Of a stretch of 64,000 nt of DNA, positions 9,017 through 18,090 are shown piece by piece (within the stretch, counting starts at the first letter, position 1; each line of letters begins with the position of its first letter). The position numbers and the translations under genes are program-made. The notes beneath the pieces are model-generated. The model made no database searches. It saw only the letters and a program-made list of their open reading frames with translations, and was not told where the DNA came from. The DNA comes from Bacillota bacterium. Lineage in GTDB: Bacteria > Bacillota > Clostridia > Acetivibrionales > JAMNXU01. The stretch spans positions 1-64,000 of the forward strand of contig JAMNXU010000006.1 of NCBI GenBank assembly GCA_023623175.1. The letters are read 5' to 3'.

Positions 9017-9589
9017 TCATCCCTTCCTGCTCTCCCTGCCCAGCTGCAATCCGTCCCTGTGGGCGTTGCCCACTGTTTCACCAAAACTTATGTATTTTTT
9101 ATTCACCGGATCATAAATTATGGGTCTCAGCTTTTTGGGATCTATTTTGCCATCGGTCAGGACGCTTTCGTCCGCGTTTACGTTAACTATTTCGCCGACA
9201 AGAATTTCATCCTTAAAGCTTTTTACCCTGCACTCCAGTGCCATGGGCAATTCATCTATTAGCGGCGCATTCACAAACCCGCTCCTGGTCGCATGAAATC
9301 CCGCTATTTCAAATTTGTCAGGAACTTTATTCCCCGACACAACGCCCACATAATCGCATGGAATAACCGTGTCCTCCGTTGCAATACTCACGGTAAACGC
9401 CCCGGTCACCATAAGATTTTTGGCAGTTTTATGCTCTGCTGATATGCTGATTGTAATTTCATTGTAATCGGTTATGATCCCCCATGCAGCATTCATGGCA
9501 TTGGGAACGCCGTTCTCATCATAGGTTCCTATAATAAGCACCGGCATTGGAAACATGAAAGGTTTCGCTCCAAAATTCACCCTGCTCAT
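9017..9589 (-). CDS. Flavin reductase-like FMN-binding protein (flavoredoxin family)
   Basis: This 190-residue cytoplasmic protein has the flavin-reductase-like split-barrel fold: FPMPVLIIGTYDENGVPN (13-30), then NAAWGIITDYN, and SAEHKTAKNLMVTGAFTVSI (about 51-70). Members bind FMN and pass electrons in anaerobes (flavoredoxin type), though the partner here is unknown. Its start lies 1 nt after the stop of the ArsC/Spx-like gene, so the two are probably one transcript and translationally coupled. The Shine-Dalgarno sequence is weak, consistent with coupling. Confidence 0.88.
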   Translation of the reverse strand: MSRVNFGAKPFMFPMPVLIIGTYDENGVPNAMNAAWGIITDYNEITISISAEHKTAKNLMVTGAFTVSIATEDTVIPCDYVGVVSGNKVPDKFEIAGFHATRSGFVNAPLIDELPMALECRVKSFKDEILVGEIVNVNADESVLTDGKIDPKKLRPIIYDPVNKKYISFGETVGNAHRDGLQLGRESRKG

Positions 9590-9590
9590 A

Positions 9591-9950
9591 TCAGCTCTTC
9601 ACCCCCAGCGCCGTTTTCCATTCGGTTTCATTGAAACCCACGAGCACAAAATCGTCGCCGATGAAAATCGGCCGCTTCACGATCATTCCGTCGGAAGCAA
9701 GGAGATTATACTGCTCATCCTCGCTCATGGCCGGAAGCTTGTCCTTCAGCCCCAGTTCCTTATACATCTGCCCGCTGGTGTTAAAGAATTTCCTCAGGGG
9801 CAGCCCGCTCTTTTTGTGCCATTCTTTCAATTCCTCCAGCGTGGGATTATTTTCCCTGATATGCCTTTCTTCAAAAGCAATACCGTTCTCCGTCAGCCAC
9901 TTTTTGGCCTTCTGGCAGGTAGTGCATCTCGGGTAGCATATAAATACCAT
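9591..9950 (-). CDS. ArsC/Spx-family thioredoxin-fold protein
   Basis: This 119-residue protein of the arsenate reductase/Spx/YffB family begins MVFICYPRCTTCQKAKKWL, with the redox motif CTTC near residues 9-12, and continues RHIRENNPTLEELKEWHKKSG and NTSGQMYKELGLKD. The KRPIFIGDDFVLVGF segment near the C terminus is typical of the family. Start 9950 was chosen for GGAGG 7 nt upstream. It might be a YusI-like reductase or a regulator. The RNAP-binding determinants of Spx cannot be judged from sequence reading. It sits upstream of, and is coupled to, the flavin-reductase-like gene. Confidence 0.87.
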   Translation of the reverse strand: MVFICYPRCTTCQKAKKWLTENGIAFEERHIRENNPTLEELKEWHKKSGLPLRKFFNTSGQMYKELGLKDKLPAMSEDEQYNLLASDGMIVKRPIFIGDDFVLVGFNETEWKTALGVKS

Positions 9951-10083
9951 ATAATACCTCCACCAGCTTTTTCGCAAACTGTTACCCTGTACAAGTATCT
10001 GAATCAGGGCAGATATGTTATGTTATATCAATGTTCATTAACTGTCGTCAATTTTTATCATTAGAATTTTATCATTAGTCCTG

Positions 10084-10653
10084 TTAATTATGCATTCTCT
10101 TTTTTACAAACTCTACAAACGCATTCGCCTGCTGCTCCAGGAAGGACAGGCTTTCTCCCTTCAGTTTCAGCTTTCCTTCGCCGTCTGTCTGTTGCGATAC
10201 ATAGGGTACGGCAACGCGCGGCACATTCATTACATCCATGTTCAAAAAACTGATGAGCGTCACGAGATGGTCCTGGGCTATGCTTGTTCCGGTCATGCCA
10301 AGGGACGCTCCACTTATGGTGGCGGGCTTGCCTGCAAGCACCTGCGGCTCTTCTTTGCTGATAGGTCTTGACAGCCAGTCAATAAGGTTCTTCAGCACAC
10401 CGGAGAAAAAGTGGTTATACTCGGGTGTAAAGAACCATATTCCGTCCGCGGCTTTCACTTCCTCCCGGACCCTTTTTACGGCTTCCGGCGCAGGAAATTC
10501 AATGTCCTCGTTCATCAGCGGAACATCATCATATTCGAGTATGGAAAAATCTGCACGGTCTCCAAGTATTTCTTTTGCAGCCAAGGCCAGCTGACGGTTA
10601 TAGGAATCCTTACGCAGGGAACCTACAATAGCCAATATCTTTATTTTTTTCAT
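10084..10653 (-). CDS. NADPH-dependent FMN reductase / quinone reductase
   Basis: This 189-residue flavodoxin-fold protein begins MKKIKILAIVGSLRKDSYNRQLA, the FMN phosphate-binding loop of the NADPH-dependent FMN reductase (ChrR/azoreductase-like) family. It continues with ADGIWFFTPEYNHFFSGVLKNLIDWLSRP near 80-110 (broken here as FFTPEYNH / FSGVLKNLIDWLSRP). Start 10653 has AGAGGTGA about 8 nt upstream. It would reduce FMN or quinones in the cytoplasm. It lies in a run of redox genes with the two preceding genes but 130 nt away, so co-transcription is uncertain. Confidence 0.92.
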   Translation of the reverse strand: MKKIKILAIVGSLRKDSYNRQLALAAKEILGDRADFSILEYDDVPLMNEDIEFPAPEAVKRVREEVKAADGIWFFTPEYNHFFSGVLKNLIDWLSRPISKEEPQVLAGKPATISGASLGMTGTSIAQDHLVTLISFLNMDVMNVPRVAVPYVSQQTDGEGKLKLKGESLSFLEQQANAFVEFVKKRMHN

Positions 10654-10691
10654 ATCAACAATCACCTCTACTTGCAATTGTAAATCTTTGA

Positions 10692-11201
10692 TTAATTATT
10701 ATTGCCGGAATTATCGGAATTACCGGGATTAACGGGATCACCAGGATTGTCGGAGTTGTCATGGTTATCAGAGTTATCAGGGTTATCAGGATTGCCAGGA
10801 TTACCAAGACTGCCAGGATTTCCGGCATTCTCAGAATTAGCAGAATCAACGAATCTTTCAGGATTTTCGTTGCTGATTATACTGCTATTGGATTTCTTGG
10901 CTTTTTTCTTCATTACAAACAGCAAAACCGCCATAAATATTATTATTGCTGCAATTTCCGCTACTGCCCAAAGGATTGTGTTCAGCTTGTCTTTGCCTTC
11001 CATACCCTCGTCTGTTTCTGCGACGGCTGAATCTGAGTCTGAAGTATCCTCAAAATTTTCGCTTTCTTCAACGGAAACAGTGCTTCCATCGGCGGATACA
11101 TCGGATATACTTGCAGTTTCCGGCGCCGTTTCAGCGTAAGCCGTTCCACAGGCTGAAAAAATCAAGGCCGAAATGACCAGGAACACAATAGTCTTCTTCA
11201 T
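10692..11201 (-). CDS. Small secreted/membrane protein with Asn-Pro-Gly-Asp repeat tail
   Basis: I do not recognise this 169-residue protein. Residues 1-24 form a signal peptide (MKKTIVFLVISALIFSACG). Cys18 could be lipidated, but FSAC is a poor lipobox and AYA-E (near 23) is an equally good signal peptidase I site. Residues 25-70 are acidic and Ser/Thr-rich, 74-96 are a transmembrane helix (ILWAVAEIAAIIIFMAVLLF), followed by KKKAKK. The C terminus from about 117 is a low-complexity run of NPG, NPD, NSDN and NHDN. The DNA there is a 9-bp-periodic repeat, so the tail length probably varies between strains. Confidence 0.7.
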   Translation of the reverse strand: MKKTIVFLVISALIFSACGTAYAETAPETASISDVSADGSTVSVEESENFEDTSDSDSAVAETDEGMEGKDKLNTILWAVAEIAAIIIFMAVLLFVMKKKAKKSNSSIISNENPERFVDSANSENAGNPGSLGNPGNPDNPDNSDNHDNSDNPGDPVNPGNSDNSGNNN

Positions 11202-11420
11202 TTATTTCAACTCCTAATATTTGTTCTCTCATATTTATTTATTTCTTGTATTTATTTCATTCATTTTTCCTTACTTCCACGATACCAAATCATATCAAGG
11301 ATGGCAATAACTCTCTTCACAAAGTAAAGAAGAGGCTGCAGTGTCGCAACCTCCCGAATGAATCTGGTTCCTCCGCCCCGTTTATACTGATTTTAATATC
11401 TCCCGGGCATTTAAAATCCT

Positions 11421-11540
11421 CCGGCTAAAATAAATCTACCAATCAAAATAAGTCCATCAACCAAAACAAATCCACCAACTAAAATAAATGCACCAACCAA
11501 AATAAACCCACCAACTAAAATAAATCCACCAAATACTAAC
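11421..11540. repeat. Tandem repeat, 18-19 bp x about 6
   Basis: There are six diverged copies of AAAATAAATCCACCAACT. They lie in the 400-nt spacer between the start of the secreted-protein gene (11201) and the bacterioferritin stop (11603). No gene is visible in that spacer. Confidence 0.85.
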
Positions 11541-11602
11541 TAACAGAAATCACCGATTACGAATTCGCCCTGAACGTTCAATCCACTAAAACTTAATCCA
11601 AA

Positions 11603-12070
11603 TCAGCCAACCTGGGTTGTAAGGAATATGGGCAGTCCCATCTGTTCGATCTGGTCGAGGAGTTCCTCGAGTTCATCCAAATGGCGGTCCTCATCATTCA
11701 GGATCTCAACGAGCATATCCCTTGTCGCATGGTCACGAACTTCAGCCGCAAGATCTATGGCTTCATTGTAAGCCTTTATTGCCCTTTCCTCTGCCTGGCG
11801 GTCATATTCAACCTGCTTGGGAACATCTTTCCCGATATGAATGCCGTTAAGTTTTGATACAATGGGCGTTCCTCCGAGGAACAGGATCCTTCCGATGAGC
11901 TTTTCGGCATGCTTCATTTCCTGTATTGAGCGTTTTTCAAAGCTTTCGTGCAATTTGCCGTAGCCCCAGTCCTCGCACATCTCGGCGTGGACTATGTACT
12001 GGTTAATGGCTGCAAGTTCGTCGGCAAGCAAAGCATTCAACGCTTCAATAAGTTTTGGATCTCCCTGCAT
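11603..12070 (-). CDS. bfr: Bacterioferritin
   Basis: Bacterioferritin stores iron as a 24-mer shell with di-iron ferroxidase centres. The 155 residues begin MQGDPKLIEALNALLADELAAINQY, with Glu18 as first ligand. They continue EKRSIQEMKHAEKLIGRILFLGG (Glu51, His54 equivalents) and LVEILNDEDRHLDELEELLDQI (Glu127, His130 equivalents), so ferroxidase ligands look complete. A Met at the usual haem-ligand position is not obvious from reading. AGAGGAG precedes the ATG, and a TATAAT at 12179-12184 (minus) would give a leader of about 100 nt. Confidence 0.95.
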   Translation of the reverse strand: MQGDPKLIEALNALLADELAAINQYIVHAEMCEDWGYGKLHESFEKRSIQEMKHAEKLIGRILFLGGTPIVSKLNGIHIGKDVPKQVEYDRQAEERAIKAYNEAIDLAAEVRDHATRDMLVEILNDEDRHLDELEELLDQIEQMGLPIFLTTQVG

Positions 12071-12301
12071 AAGAACAACTCCTCTCTTTAATTAGATCAA
12101 TAAAATAAATTTATTGGGCACTAAAACCCAAATAATTACCCCTGTTAATAAAGCAGTTAACCGAAATAGCTTATTGAAATTATACCCTCCAAAGGAATTA
12201 TATTAACAGATCATTGTTTTCTCATAGCTCTGACATCACCCCGGGATGTAACGACGTAAAAATTGTGACATGTTTTCCTTGTGACGAGTCTTTACGAATT
12301 A

Positions 12302-12445
12302 AAAGGTTCAAATTTGGTTTCGAATTTGATTTCGAATTTGGTTTAGAATTTGGTTTTAAATTTGCCTCGAATTAGTTTCGAAATTTGGTTCCATATTTGA
12401 TTTCTAATTTTGAGTTCGAATTTGATTTCGTATTTTGGATACAAA
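12302..12445. repeat. Degenerate tandem repeat, about 12 bp unit
   Basis: There are about ten imperfect copies of GAATTTGATTTC or GAATTTGGTTT. They lie upstream of bfr and downstream of the speE terminator, in a 590-nt gene-free stretch. The remainder (12446-12620) is plain AT-rich sequence. Confidence 0.85.
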
Positions 12446-12623
12446 TTTTTTAAAATATGTATCGAGTTTGATATGTATCAAATTAAAAACGCTTTGATTT
12501 TAGCATATCTTGCATTCTAAACATTTTTGTGTTTGTAAATTAATATGTTTTTGTATTTTACATGTTCCGGATTTAACAAGTCTTTACATAAAAATTTTAC
12601 CTTTTTTTATTCGGTTTATCAAT

Positions 12624-12660
12624 AAAAAAAACTTCGGGTGCCAATCAGCAACCCGAAGCT
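12624..12660 (-). terminator. Terminator after speD-speE
   Basis: On the minus strand AGCTTCGGGT (12651-12660) pairs with ACCCGAAG (12632-12639), followed by eight T. It starts directly after the speE stop codon. Confidence 0.92.
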
Positions 12661-12661
12661 G

Positions 12662-13507
12662 TCATGCGTTTTCCAGGAGCTCCTTTACGTAATTCGGCAG
12701 CGCAAAACATCCCCTGTGCAGGTCGGTATTGTAATACCGGGTCTTAATACCGAGAGAATCCCAGCCGTCGCTTAAGTCGGCTATCGGGTCAAGGCCCTTG
12801 GAAGCAAATCCGAAGAGAAAATGCCCTGACGGATAAGTCGGTATGTGTGCCTGGTAAACCAGTGCCAGGGGGAAAACCGATTTAATCCTCCTGTGAGTGT
12901 TTTGCACTGCGAGGGCATCGTCGGGATAATAGGGGCTTTCATGCTGATTAACCATGATGCCCGACGCTTTCAGCGCCCTGTAACAATTCCTGTAAAAATC
13001 CTCGGTAAACAGGCTCTCGCCCGGCCCGAAGGGATCCGTCGAGTCCACTATTATGAGATCGTACTCGTTATTTTTCCTTTCCACGAATTTAAGGCCGTCC
13101 TCAAAATACAGGTTAACGCGCGGGTCGTCAAGTTTGCATGATGTTTGGGGCAGGTATTCCCTGCAAACATCCACAACAAGCTTATCTATCTCAACCATGT
13201 CAATGCGTTCAATCGAATCATATTTTACCAGCTCCCTGACCACTCCTCCGTCTCCCGCCCCGATGACGAGGACGTCGCGTATCTGCGGGTTCACGGCCAT
13301 GGGAACGTGGGTTATCATTTCATGATATATAAATTCATCCTTTTCGGTGAGCATCAGGTATCCGTCCAGCACCAGGACCCTGCCGAAATCGTATGAATCA
13401 AAAACATCTATGCGTTGAAACTCGCTTTCCACGCTTATTACGGGTTTCTTAACCTTTATTGAAAAATAGGAATTTTTCGTATGATATTCATTAAACCACA
13501 AATCCAT
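12662..13507 (-). CDS. speE: Spermidine synthase (aminopropyltransferase)
   Basis: SpeE transfers aminopropyl from decarboxylated SAM to putrescine, giving spermidine. The 281 residues show the N-terminal strands (WFNEYHTKNSYFSIKVKK), YHEMITHVPM near 80, the dcSAM loop VLVIGAGDGGVVRELVKY (near 100), VEIDKLVVDVCREYLP, and the catalytic Asp motif DLIIVDSTDPFGPGESLF (near 155). The length is normal. It is the second gene of speD-speE, 36 nt after speD, with a strong terminator right after it. Confidence 0.96.
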   Translation of the reverse strand: MDLWFNEYHTKNSYFSIKVKKPVISVESEFQRIDVFDSYDFGRVLVLDGYLMLTEKDEFIYHEMITHVPMAVNPQIRDVLVIGAGDGGVVRELVKYDSIERIDMVEIDKLVVDVCREYLPQTSCKLDDPRVNLYFEDGLKFVERKNNEYDLIIVDSTDPFGPGESLFTEDFYRNCYRALKASGIMVNQHESPYYPDDALAVQNTHRRIKSVFPLALVYQAHIPTYPSGHFLFGFASKGLDPIADLSDGWDSLGIKTRYYNTDLHRGCFALPNYVKELLENA

Positions 13508-13543
13508 TTTACTCCTCCGTAGCTATGCTGCATTTTTAGTTAG

Positions 13544-14377
13544 TCAGGTCGAGTGTTCGTAGATATTCATGCCGCTGAAAATTTCAACCATTTCTTTTCT
13601 GAGGTTTTCAATAATCTCGTTTCTCTTAGCCGGAGACAGCTCGTCTATATCCAGGTTGAAAAGGTAATTCTGCAATTCTATATCCTTTATCATCATTTTC
13701 GTATGGAAAGTATTTGTCTGGTACACGTTTATGTCAACGGCATCGTATTTTTTTAAAGTGTTTTCGTCTATGTAATCCTGGATTGATTTAAAATCATGAT
13801 CTATAAAGTGTTTTTTCCCGCAGACGTCCCGCGTGAATCCCCTTACGCGGTAATCAATGGTTATTATATCCGAGTCGAAGCTGTCAATCAAAAAATTCAG
13901 CGCATTTAAGGGAGAAATTTCTCCACAGGTAGACACATCTATATCCGCGCGGAATGTGGAAATAGCATGGTCAGGATGATATTCGGGATAGGTGTGGACT
14001 GTTATGTGGCTTTTGTCCAAATGGGCATGCACGGTTTCGCTGTGGACCAGCAAACCGTTCAATTTACCCTGGTTACAGGTTTCATCTATTTCATCGGGAT
14101 GTAACGGCCCCTCTGCGATCAACAGGTTTACAGACGCTCCCTGGGGATCATAATCCTGCTTTGAAATATTCAGAATGTGCGCTCCGATTATGTCTGCAAC
14201 CTTGCAGAGAATTTCCGTTAATCTCTCTGAATTATACTGTTCGTCTATGTATTCAATATATTCGCTCTTGTCTTTATCCGTTTCAGCATAACACACGTCG
14301 TAGATGTTAAAGCTGAGAGATTTGGTAAGATTGTTAAAGCCGAACAAGGTCAAGTTTTTCTTCAACCCTAACACCAC
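13544..14377 (-). CDS. speD: S-adenosylmethionine decarboxylase proenzyme (E. coli type)
   Basis: SpeD makes decarboxylated SAM for SpeE. At 277 residues this is the long, E. coli-like class rather than the short Bacillus class. The processing site is [14 protein letters not shown]: cleavage before Ser123 would generate the pyruvoyl group. The catalytic Cys lies in [14 protein letters not shown] (Cys151), and [21 protein letters not shown] near 175-195 matches the family closely. It heads the operon. The 270 nt upstream are extremely AT-rich, with several possible -10 boxes and no clear single promoter. Confidence 0.95.
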   Translation of the reverse strand: MVLGLKKNLTLFGFNNLTKSLSFNIYDVCYAETDKDKSEYIEYIDEQYNSERLTEILCKVADIIGAHILNISKQDYDPQGASVNLLIAEGPLHPDEIDETCNQGKLNGLLVHSETVHAHLDKSHITVHTYPEYHPDHAISTFRADIDVSTCGEISPLNALNFLIDSFDSDIITIDYRVRGFTRDVCGKKHFIDHDFKSIQDYIDENTLKKYDAVDINVYQTNTFHTKMMIKDIELQNYLFNLDIDELSPAKRNEIIENLRKEMVEIFSGMNIYEHST

Positions 14378-14647
14378 TACCCTTCTTGATATTTTTTATA
14401 TAGATTTTTGTAAGATTTTATATTGAAAATTTTAAATAAAAATTTAATTAGTTTTTTAATTTATTTTCGAAAATTCTTCTGTTTGAAAATTGTTTAAAGA
14501 ATAAGTATAAAATAATATATTTTTAAAGTAAAAAAATTATTGCATATTTTACCTGCAATTGCAATGTCAGTATAGTTTTAAGTTTCCCCTTTTCTTATCA
14601 TAGGATAAATTATACTTTTATGCAAACTCATTTAGGGATTTATTCAG
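14378..14647. other. AT-rich spacer upstream of speD
   Basis: This is over 80% A/T by eye, with TTTTAATTTATTTT-like runs. The speD promoter must lie here, but no single -35/-10 pair stands out. No gene. Confidence 0.5.
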
Positions 14648-15157
14648 TCATTTTGCTAAGACTTTCCCCGTTTCTGTCACTCCGTACCGCGGCGGATCCG
14701 TTTTTGTCCATATGCTTTCGAGGTCGTGGAATATGTTGTGGGCTTCCAGCAAAGGTTTTCGGTTGAATACTGACGCTTTTCGCACTTTCTCGAATGCCGT
14801 GTTGACATCATTTATGTATGCTTCTACGGCAGGTATGTCGCTGTACTTTTTTATTACTTCAAGGTTTTTTCTCCAGTCTTTTTCCAGCTTCTCAATCTCC
14901 TGCATCAACTGTTTGCGAGAAATCATTTCCAGCTCAGTTTCAGGTTCCAGGAACCGGTTTAAAATCTCATGAGCAGCCGAAATCGTCGTCTGCGAAAACG
15001 CTCCCAGGGTATCCTTATACTCCGTGCCTGGCTTATCTACTACCTCCCCCGGCTTGTCTCCTGTCTCCGCAGTAGTAATTCCCATTCTCTTCGCAATTTC
15101 TTCCTGGATAAGCGAATCAAAAGATGTCGAAAGCGGTTTCCCCTTAGTTTCCGCCAT
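14648..15157 (-). CDS. Hypothetical helical protein, cut off from its signal peptide by TGA
   Basis: I do not recognise this protein. From ATG 15155-15157 it gives 169 residues: a polar N terminus (about 1-45), then a helical region with KQLMQEIEKLEKDWRKNLEVIKKY (split by charge repeats) and a C terminus GVTETGKVLAK. Directly upstream in the same frame (15226 to 15164) lies an unmistakable signal peptide, LRLKRFVFLLMLVMVMLIPTG. It is separated from the ATG only by TGA (15161-15163) and one GAA codon. GGGGTG precedes the TTG at 15226. The ancestral gene was probably a secreted protein of about 190 residues. As it stands it is either broken or the TGA is a sequence error. Confidence 0.65.
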   Translation of the reverse strand: MAETKGKPLSTSFDSLIQEEIAKRMGITTAETGDKPGEVVDKPGTEYKDTLGAFSQTTISAAHEILNRFLEPETELEMISRKQLMQEIEKLEKDWRKNLEVIKKYSDIPAVEAYINDVNTAFEKVRKASVFNRKPLLEAHNIFHDLESIWTKTDPPRYGVTETGKVLAK

Positions 15158-15296
15158 TTCTCAGCCGGTCGGAATCAACATAACCATTACGAGCATCAGC
15201 AAAAAAACAAACCGTTTCAACCTCAACACCCCGCATGCATACCGTCTCAATTATATTTTATACATAATAACATAATTTTGTACACAAAAAATGGGT

Positions 15297-15356
15297 GGGA
15301 CACGGGGACGGTTCTCTTGTCCCACCAGCGGGACACAGGGACGGTTCTCCTGTCTC
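15297..15356 (+). repeat. GGGACA-family array C (2 units, +)
   Basis: Units are at 15297-15323 and 15330-15356. They lie 3' of the ABC ATPase gene and antisense to it. With array D (minus) on the other side they bracket the ATPase gene in inward-facing orientation. Confidence 0.92.
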
Positions 15357-15415
15357 TCCAGTAACGTGGGCTTTTTATGCCTGTCCCTTCCGCCAATTCG
15401 AATTATAGAGCTGTT

Positions 15416-16072
15416 CTATTGGATTTTTTCATCTTTCTGTAAACTGTAAACAACATCAACACTCTGTGATACCATGGGTGAATGGGTGACAATGATTACG
15501 CATTTGTTATAATCCCTTGCAAGAGTTTTGAAAATTTCCATCACCTGTTGAGCCGTTTCGCGGTCAAGATTCCCTGTAGGTTCGTCGGCAAGAATAATAT
15601 CCGGATCGTACGACAGTGCCCTTGCAATGGCCACGCGCTGCTGTTCTCCGCCCGAAAGCTTTAATATGCGCCTTTTCGCCTTCTCTTCATCAAGGCCGAC
15701 CTTGCCGAGTATCTCCAGCGCATGCTTCTTTTTATCCTTTATTTTCAGCTCGGAAACGTCAAGTGACAGTATGACATTTTCAAGGGCGGTCAAATGGGGC
15801 AGCAGGTTGAAATTCTGAAAAATTACCCCAATGTTGCGGCTCCTGTACTTCTCCTTGTCAATCTTGCTGATATCCTTGCCGTCATACAGTATCCTGCCTT
15901 CCTTGTATGACGCAAGGCCTGAAATCAATGAAAGAAGGGTTGTCTTGCCCGCGCCGGATTTGCCTATGATGGCATAGGTTTTGCCTTTTTCAAACTCAAG
16001 GTTTATATCGTCCAGGACTTTTTTCCTTCCGTCATAGGAATAACTGAGGTGTTCTATTGTCAGAATGCCCAT
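15416..16072 (-). CDS. ABC transporter ATP-binding protein (MacB/LolD type)
   Basis: This 218-residue ATPase of the lipoprotein-release/macrolide exporter family energises an FtsX-like permease. It has Walker [11 protein letters not shown] (near 39), the Q-loop in [12 protein letters not shown], signature [15 protein letters not shown] (near 140), Walker [14 protein letters not shown] and the H-loop VTHSP. Start 16072 ([15 protein letters not shown]) follows a GGAAAGG 12 nt upstream; a TTG at 16096 is the alternative. It lies 230 nt downstream of the permease gene on the same strand, with repeat array D between them. Confidence 0.95.
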   Translation of the reverse strand: MGILTIEHLSYSYDGRKKVLDDINLEFEKGKTYAIIGKSGAGKTTLLSLISGLASYKEGRILYDGKDISKIDKEKYRSRNIGVIFQNFNLLPHLTALENVILSLDVSELKIKDKKKHALEILGKVGLDEEKAKRRILKLSGGEQQRVAIARALSYDPDIILADEPTGNLDRETAQQVMEIFKTLARDYNKCVIIVTHSPMVSQSVDVVYSLQKDEKIQ

Positions 16073-16189
16073 GTTATTATCAGACCTTTCCAGCAACTGA
16101 TTTATAAAACTGTTTTTTAAATAACTGATTTATATATATAAAGAAAAATTTATAACTCGAAACCAAAAATTCATCATTCTATAACAGGC

Positions 16190-16281
16190 AGGACAAGGGA
16201 ACCGTCCCTGTGTACCAGGGCTGGGACAAGGGAACCGTCCCCGTGTCCCAACCTGGGACAGGAGAACCGTCCCCGTGTCCC
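16190..16281 (-). repeat. GGGACA-family array D (3 units, -), inside the ABC operon
   Basis: Units are at 16190-16216, 16223-16249 and 16255-16281. The array lies between the permease stop (16328) and the ATPase start (16072). In the mRNA it reads in the G-U-pairing orientation, so it could form a hairpin ladder between the two cistrons. Confidence 0.92.
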
Positions 16282-16327
16282 AGTCCCCTCGTGCCAAAAA
16301 ACTTCTCCCAGTTCTCAAATGTCTCGT

Positions 16328-17983
16328 TTACGACCTGTTGCTCAGGATTTTCAGTGGTTCAAATCTCAGTATAAATATTATCGCGACGCTGCTGCTGAAC
16401 AGTACGAGCAAAATGCCAATCAGCGCCATTTGGGCAATTACTTCGGCATTAATTACAGCATTTATCTGGGTAATATAGTTCGCGCCGCTGCGGAGTCCGA
16501 AGAATTCGTTTATTCCCTGGAACCGTCCGAATGCAGGCCTCTCAAACCTCGGGCCAAATATTCCGGAACCGCTTCGTACGTCGGGTCTATTATCTCCAAA
16601 CTCTCCGAATCTTCCGAAATTCCTGTTGATTCGCTGTTGCTGCTCCTGCCGCGCATTAAACTGGTTCTTAAGCATGAAATTTGCCGTAGGGACCGATGCT
16701 GCCGATCCTATTGCCGAACCGACAATAAACGCAATGAACGTGACAATGAAAAGCTCGCTTACAAACTGAAGCGCAACCTTGTGCTTTTTCATTCCTATTG
16801 CCCTCAAAACGCCGATTTCATATTTTCTTTCCCTGATATTTATAAAATTGATGACAATGAGAATGACGCTGCCGATGGCCAGCACAAGAAGAAGGAAAGT
16901 AGTCGCAAAGGATGTCAGATTGTTAATCGGCCTTAAGCTTTCCTTAAAGGCATCGAGATTTGTTTCCAGTGTAAAATACTGATTAAGGCCCATTTTCTCA
17001 AGATCTTCCCTGAATGCGTCGACGCTGTCGGGATCCTTGAGTATGAAGGTCGGTGTAACCTGATTTATTAAATTCGTAAATGCCCTGTTGCCGCCGGAGC
17101 CTGAACTTTCGCTCAGCTCCTGGGCTTCCCTGACAATGTTGTAAAGGGCGTCGGCGTTCGTTATTATCGTGTTGGCCGAATCGGAAAATGGATTCTGGAA
17201 CATCCTGCTGTCGCCGCCTGACGAAGTGTCCGTATATATGCCCACTACCGTGAATTCGTAAGTTTTCGTTTCATCGAGCAGATTTGTAAAGGTGATTTTA
17301 CTTCCGACCGTGAGATCATTTAGCTTGGCAAGCTCATCGGTAATGACACATACATTGCCGGTTTCGCCGTCTTCAAACATTGAGCCCTCCGTAATCTTGC
17401 ATGTGCCGTTAACAAATTCGGTCATCGCTGATGTTGAGCTGTATCCCCTCACCCTGAAATTACCGAACATTATAACAGGTCCCTGGAAATCGCGGAACGG
17501 GTTTCGGATTCCTCCCTGGTTTCCTCCCTGGGTTCCCTCCTGGTTTCCGCCCTGGTTCCTGTCCGGATTGTTAAAACCCCTTATTATGGCAGGACCTGAT
17601 ATCCAACCGCTTATGTCGACCGGCTCAATGTCTTTTGCGTCCAAGGTCGCCTCAATTGTGTAGTAATAATCTTTTAAATACTTGGATGTCCCGTATTTCT
17701 TGATTTCCTCAATGGTAAGCGTGGGTATATCAACCAGCGCCTCGCGAATATCCGCTCCCCTTGTCTGCGCGTCCCTCATCATGGCCATGCGGTCAAGCCG
17801 GACTGTCGCAGTTATATCGTTCGTTTCCTTGAAATTCTCCACAACCTTGTCTGCCGAGCTTCGGATTGCCAATGCAACACAGCTTGAAACCGCAATCAGC
17901 ACCACAACGATTCCTATCAGGATATTGCGGCCTTTTGACCTGACGATGCTTTTCCATGCATTTTTTACTACATACATTGGCAT
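16328..17983 (-). CDS. ABC transporter permease (MacB/FtsX family)
   Basis: At 551 residues this has an N-terminal transmembrane helix (GRNILIGIVVVLIAVSSCVAL, about 15-36), a large extracellular MacB-PCD-like domain (about 40-350), and three C-terminal helices (TTFLLLVLAIGSVILIVINF near 367, FIVTFIAFIVGSAIG near 415, MALIGILLVLFSSSVAIIFIL near 518). The motif RKYEIGVLRAIGMKKHKV is typical of FtsX permeases. Two regions are unusually repetitive: GGNQEGTQGGNQGG near 150 and an Arg/Phe/Gly-rich loop near 450-490 between helices. Together with the ATPase at 15416-16072 it would form an exporter or mechanotransmission complex; the substrate is unknown. Confidence 0.93.
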   Translation of the reverse strand: MPMYVVKNAWKSIVRSKGRNILIGIVVVLIAVSSCVALAIRSSADKVVENFKETNDITATVRLDRMAMMRDAQTRGADIREALVDIPTLTIEEIKKYGTSKYLKDYYYTIEATLDAKDIEPVDISGWISGPAIIRGFNNPDRNQGGNQEGTQGGNQGGIRNPFRDFQGPVIMFGNFRVRGYSSTSAMTEFVNGTCKITEGSMFEDGETGNVCVITDELAKLNDLTVGSKITFTNLLDETKTYEFTVVGIYTDTSSGGDSRMFQNPFSDSANTIITNADALYNIVREAQELSESSGSGGNRAFTNLINQVTPTFILKDPDSVDAFREDLEKMGLNQYFTLETNLDAFKESLRPINNLTSFATTFLLLVLAIGSVILIVINFINIRERKYEIGVLRAIGMKKHKVALQFVSELFIVTFIAFIVGSAIGSAASVPTANFMLKNQFNARQEQQQRINRNFGRFGEFGDNRPDVRSGSGIFGPRFERPAFGRFQGINEFFGLRSGANYITQINAVINAEVIAQMALIGILLVLFSSSVAIIFILRFEPLKILSNRS

Positions 17984-18090
17984 GTCTCTCCTTATATATT
18001 AAATTCAGGATTTAGTTTATCGTGATATTGTAACAAAATTGTTAAGAATAAAAAAACATTTTGTGAAAAATCGGGAGTAACACGGCGACC

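Noticed and set aside
16328-16420. tRNA-like GGTTCAAATC motif in the permease gene
   Set aside because: No cloverleaf arms pair around it; it is coding sequence.
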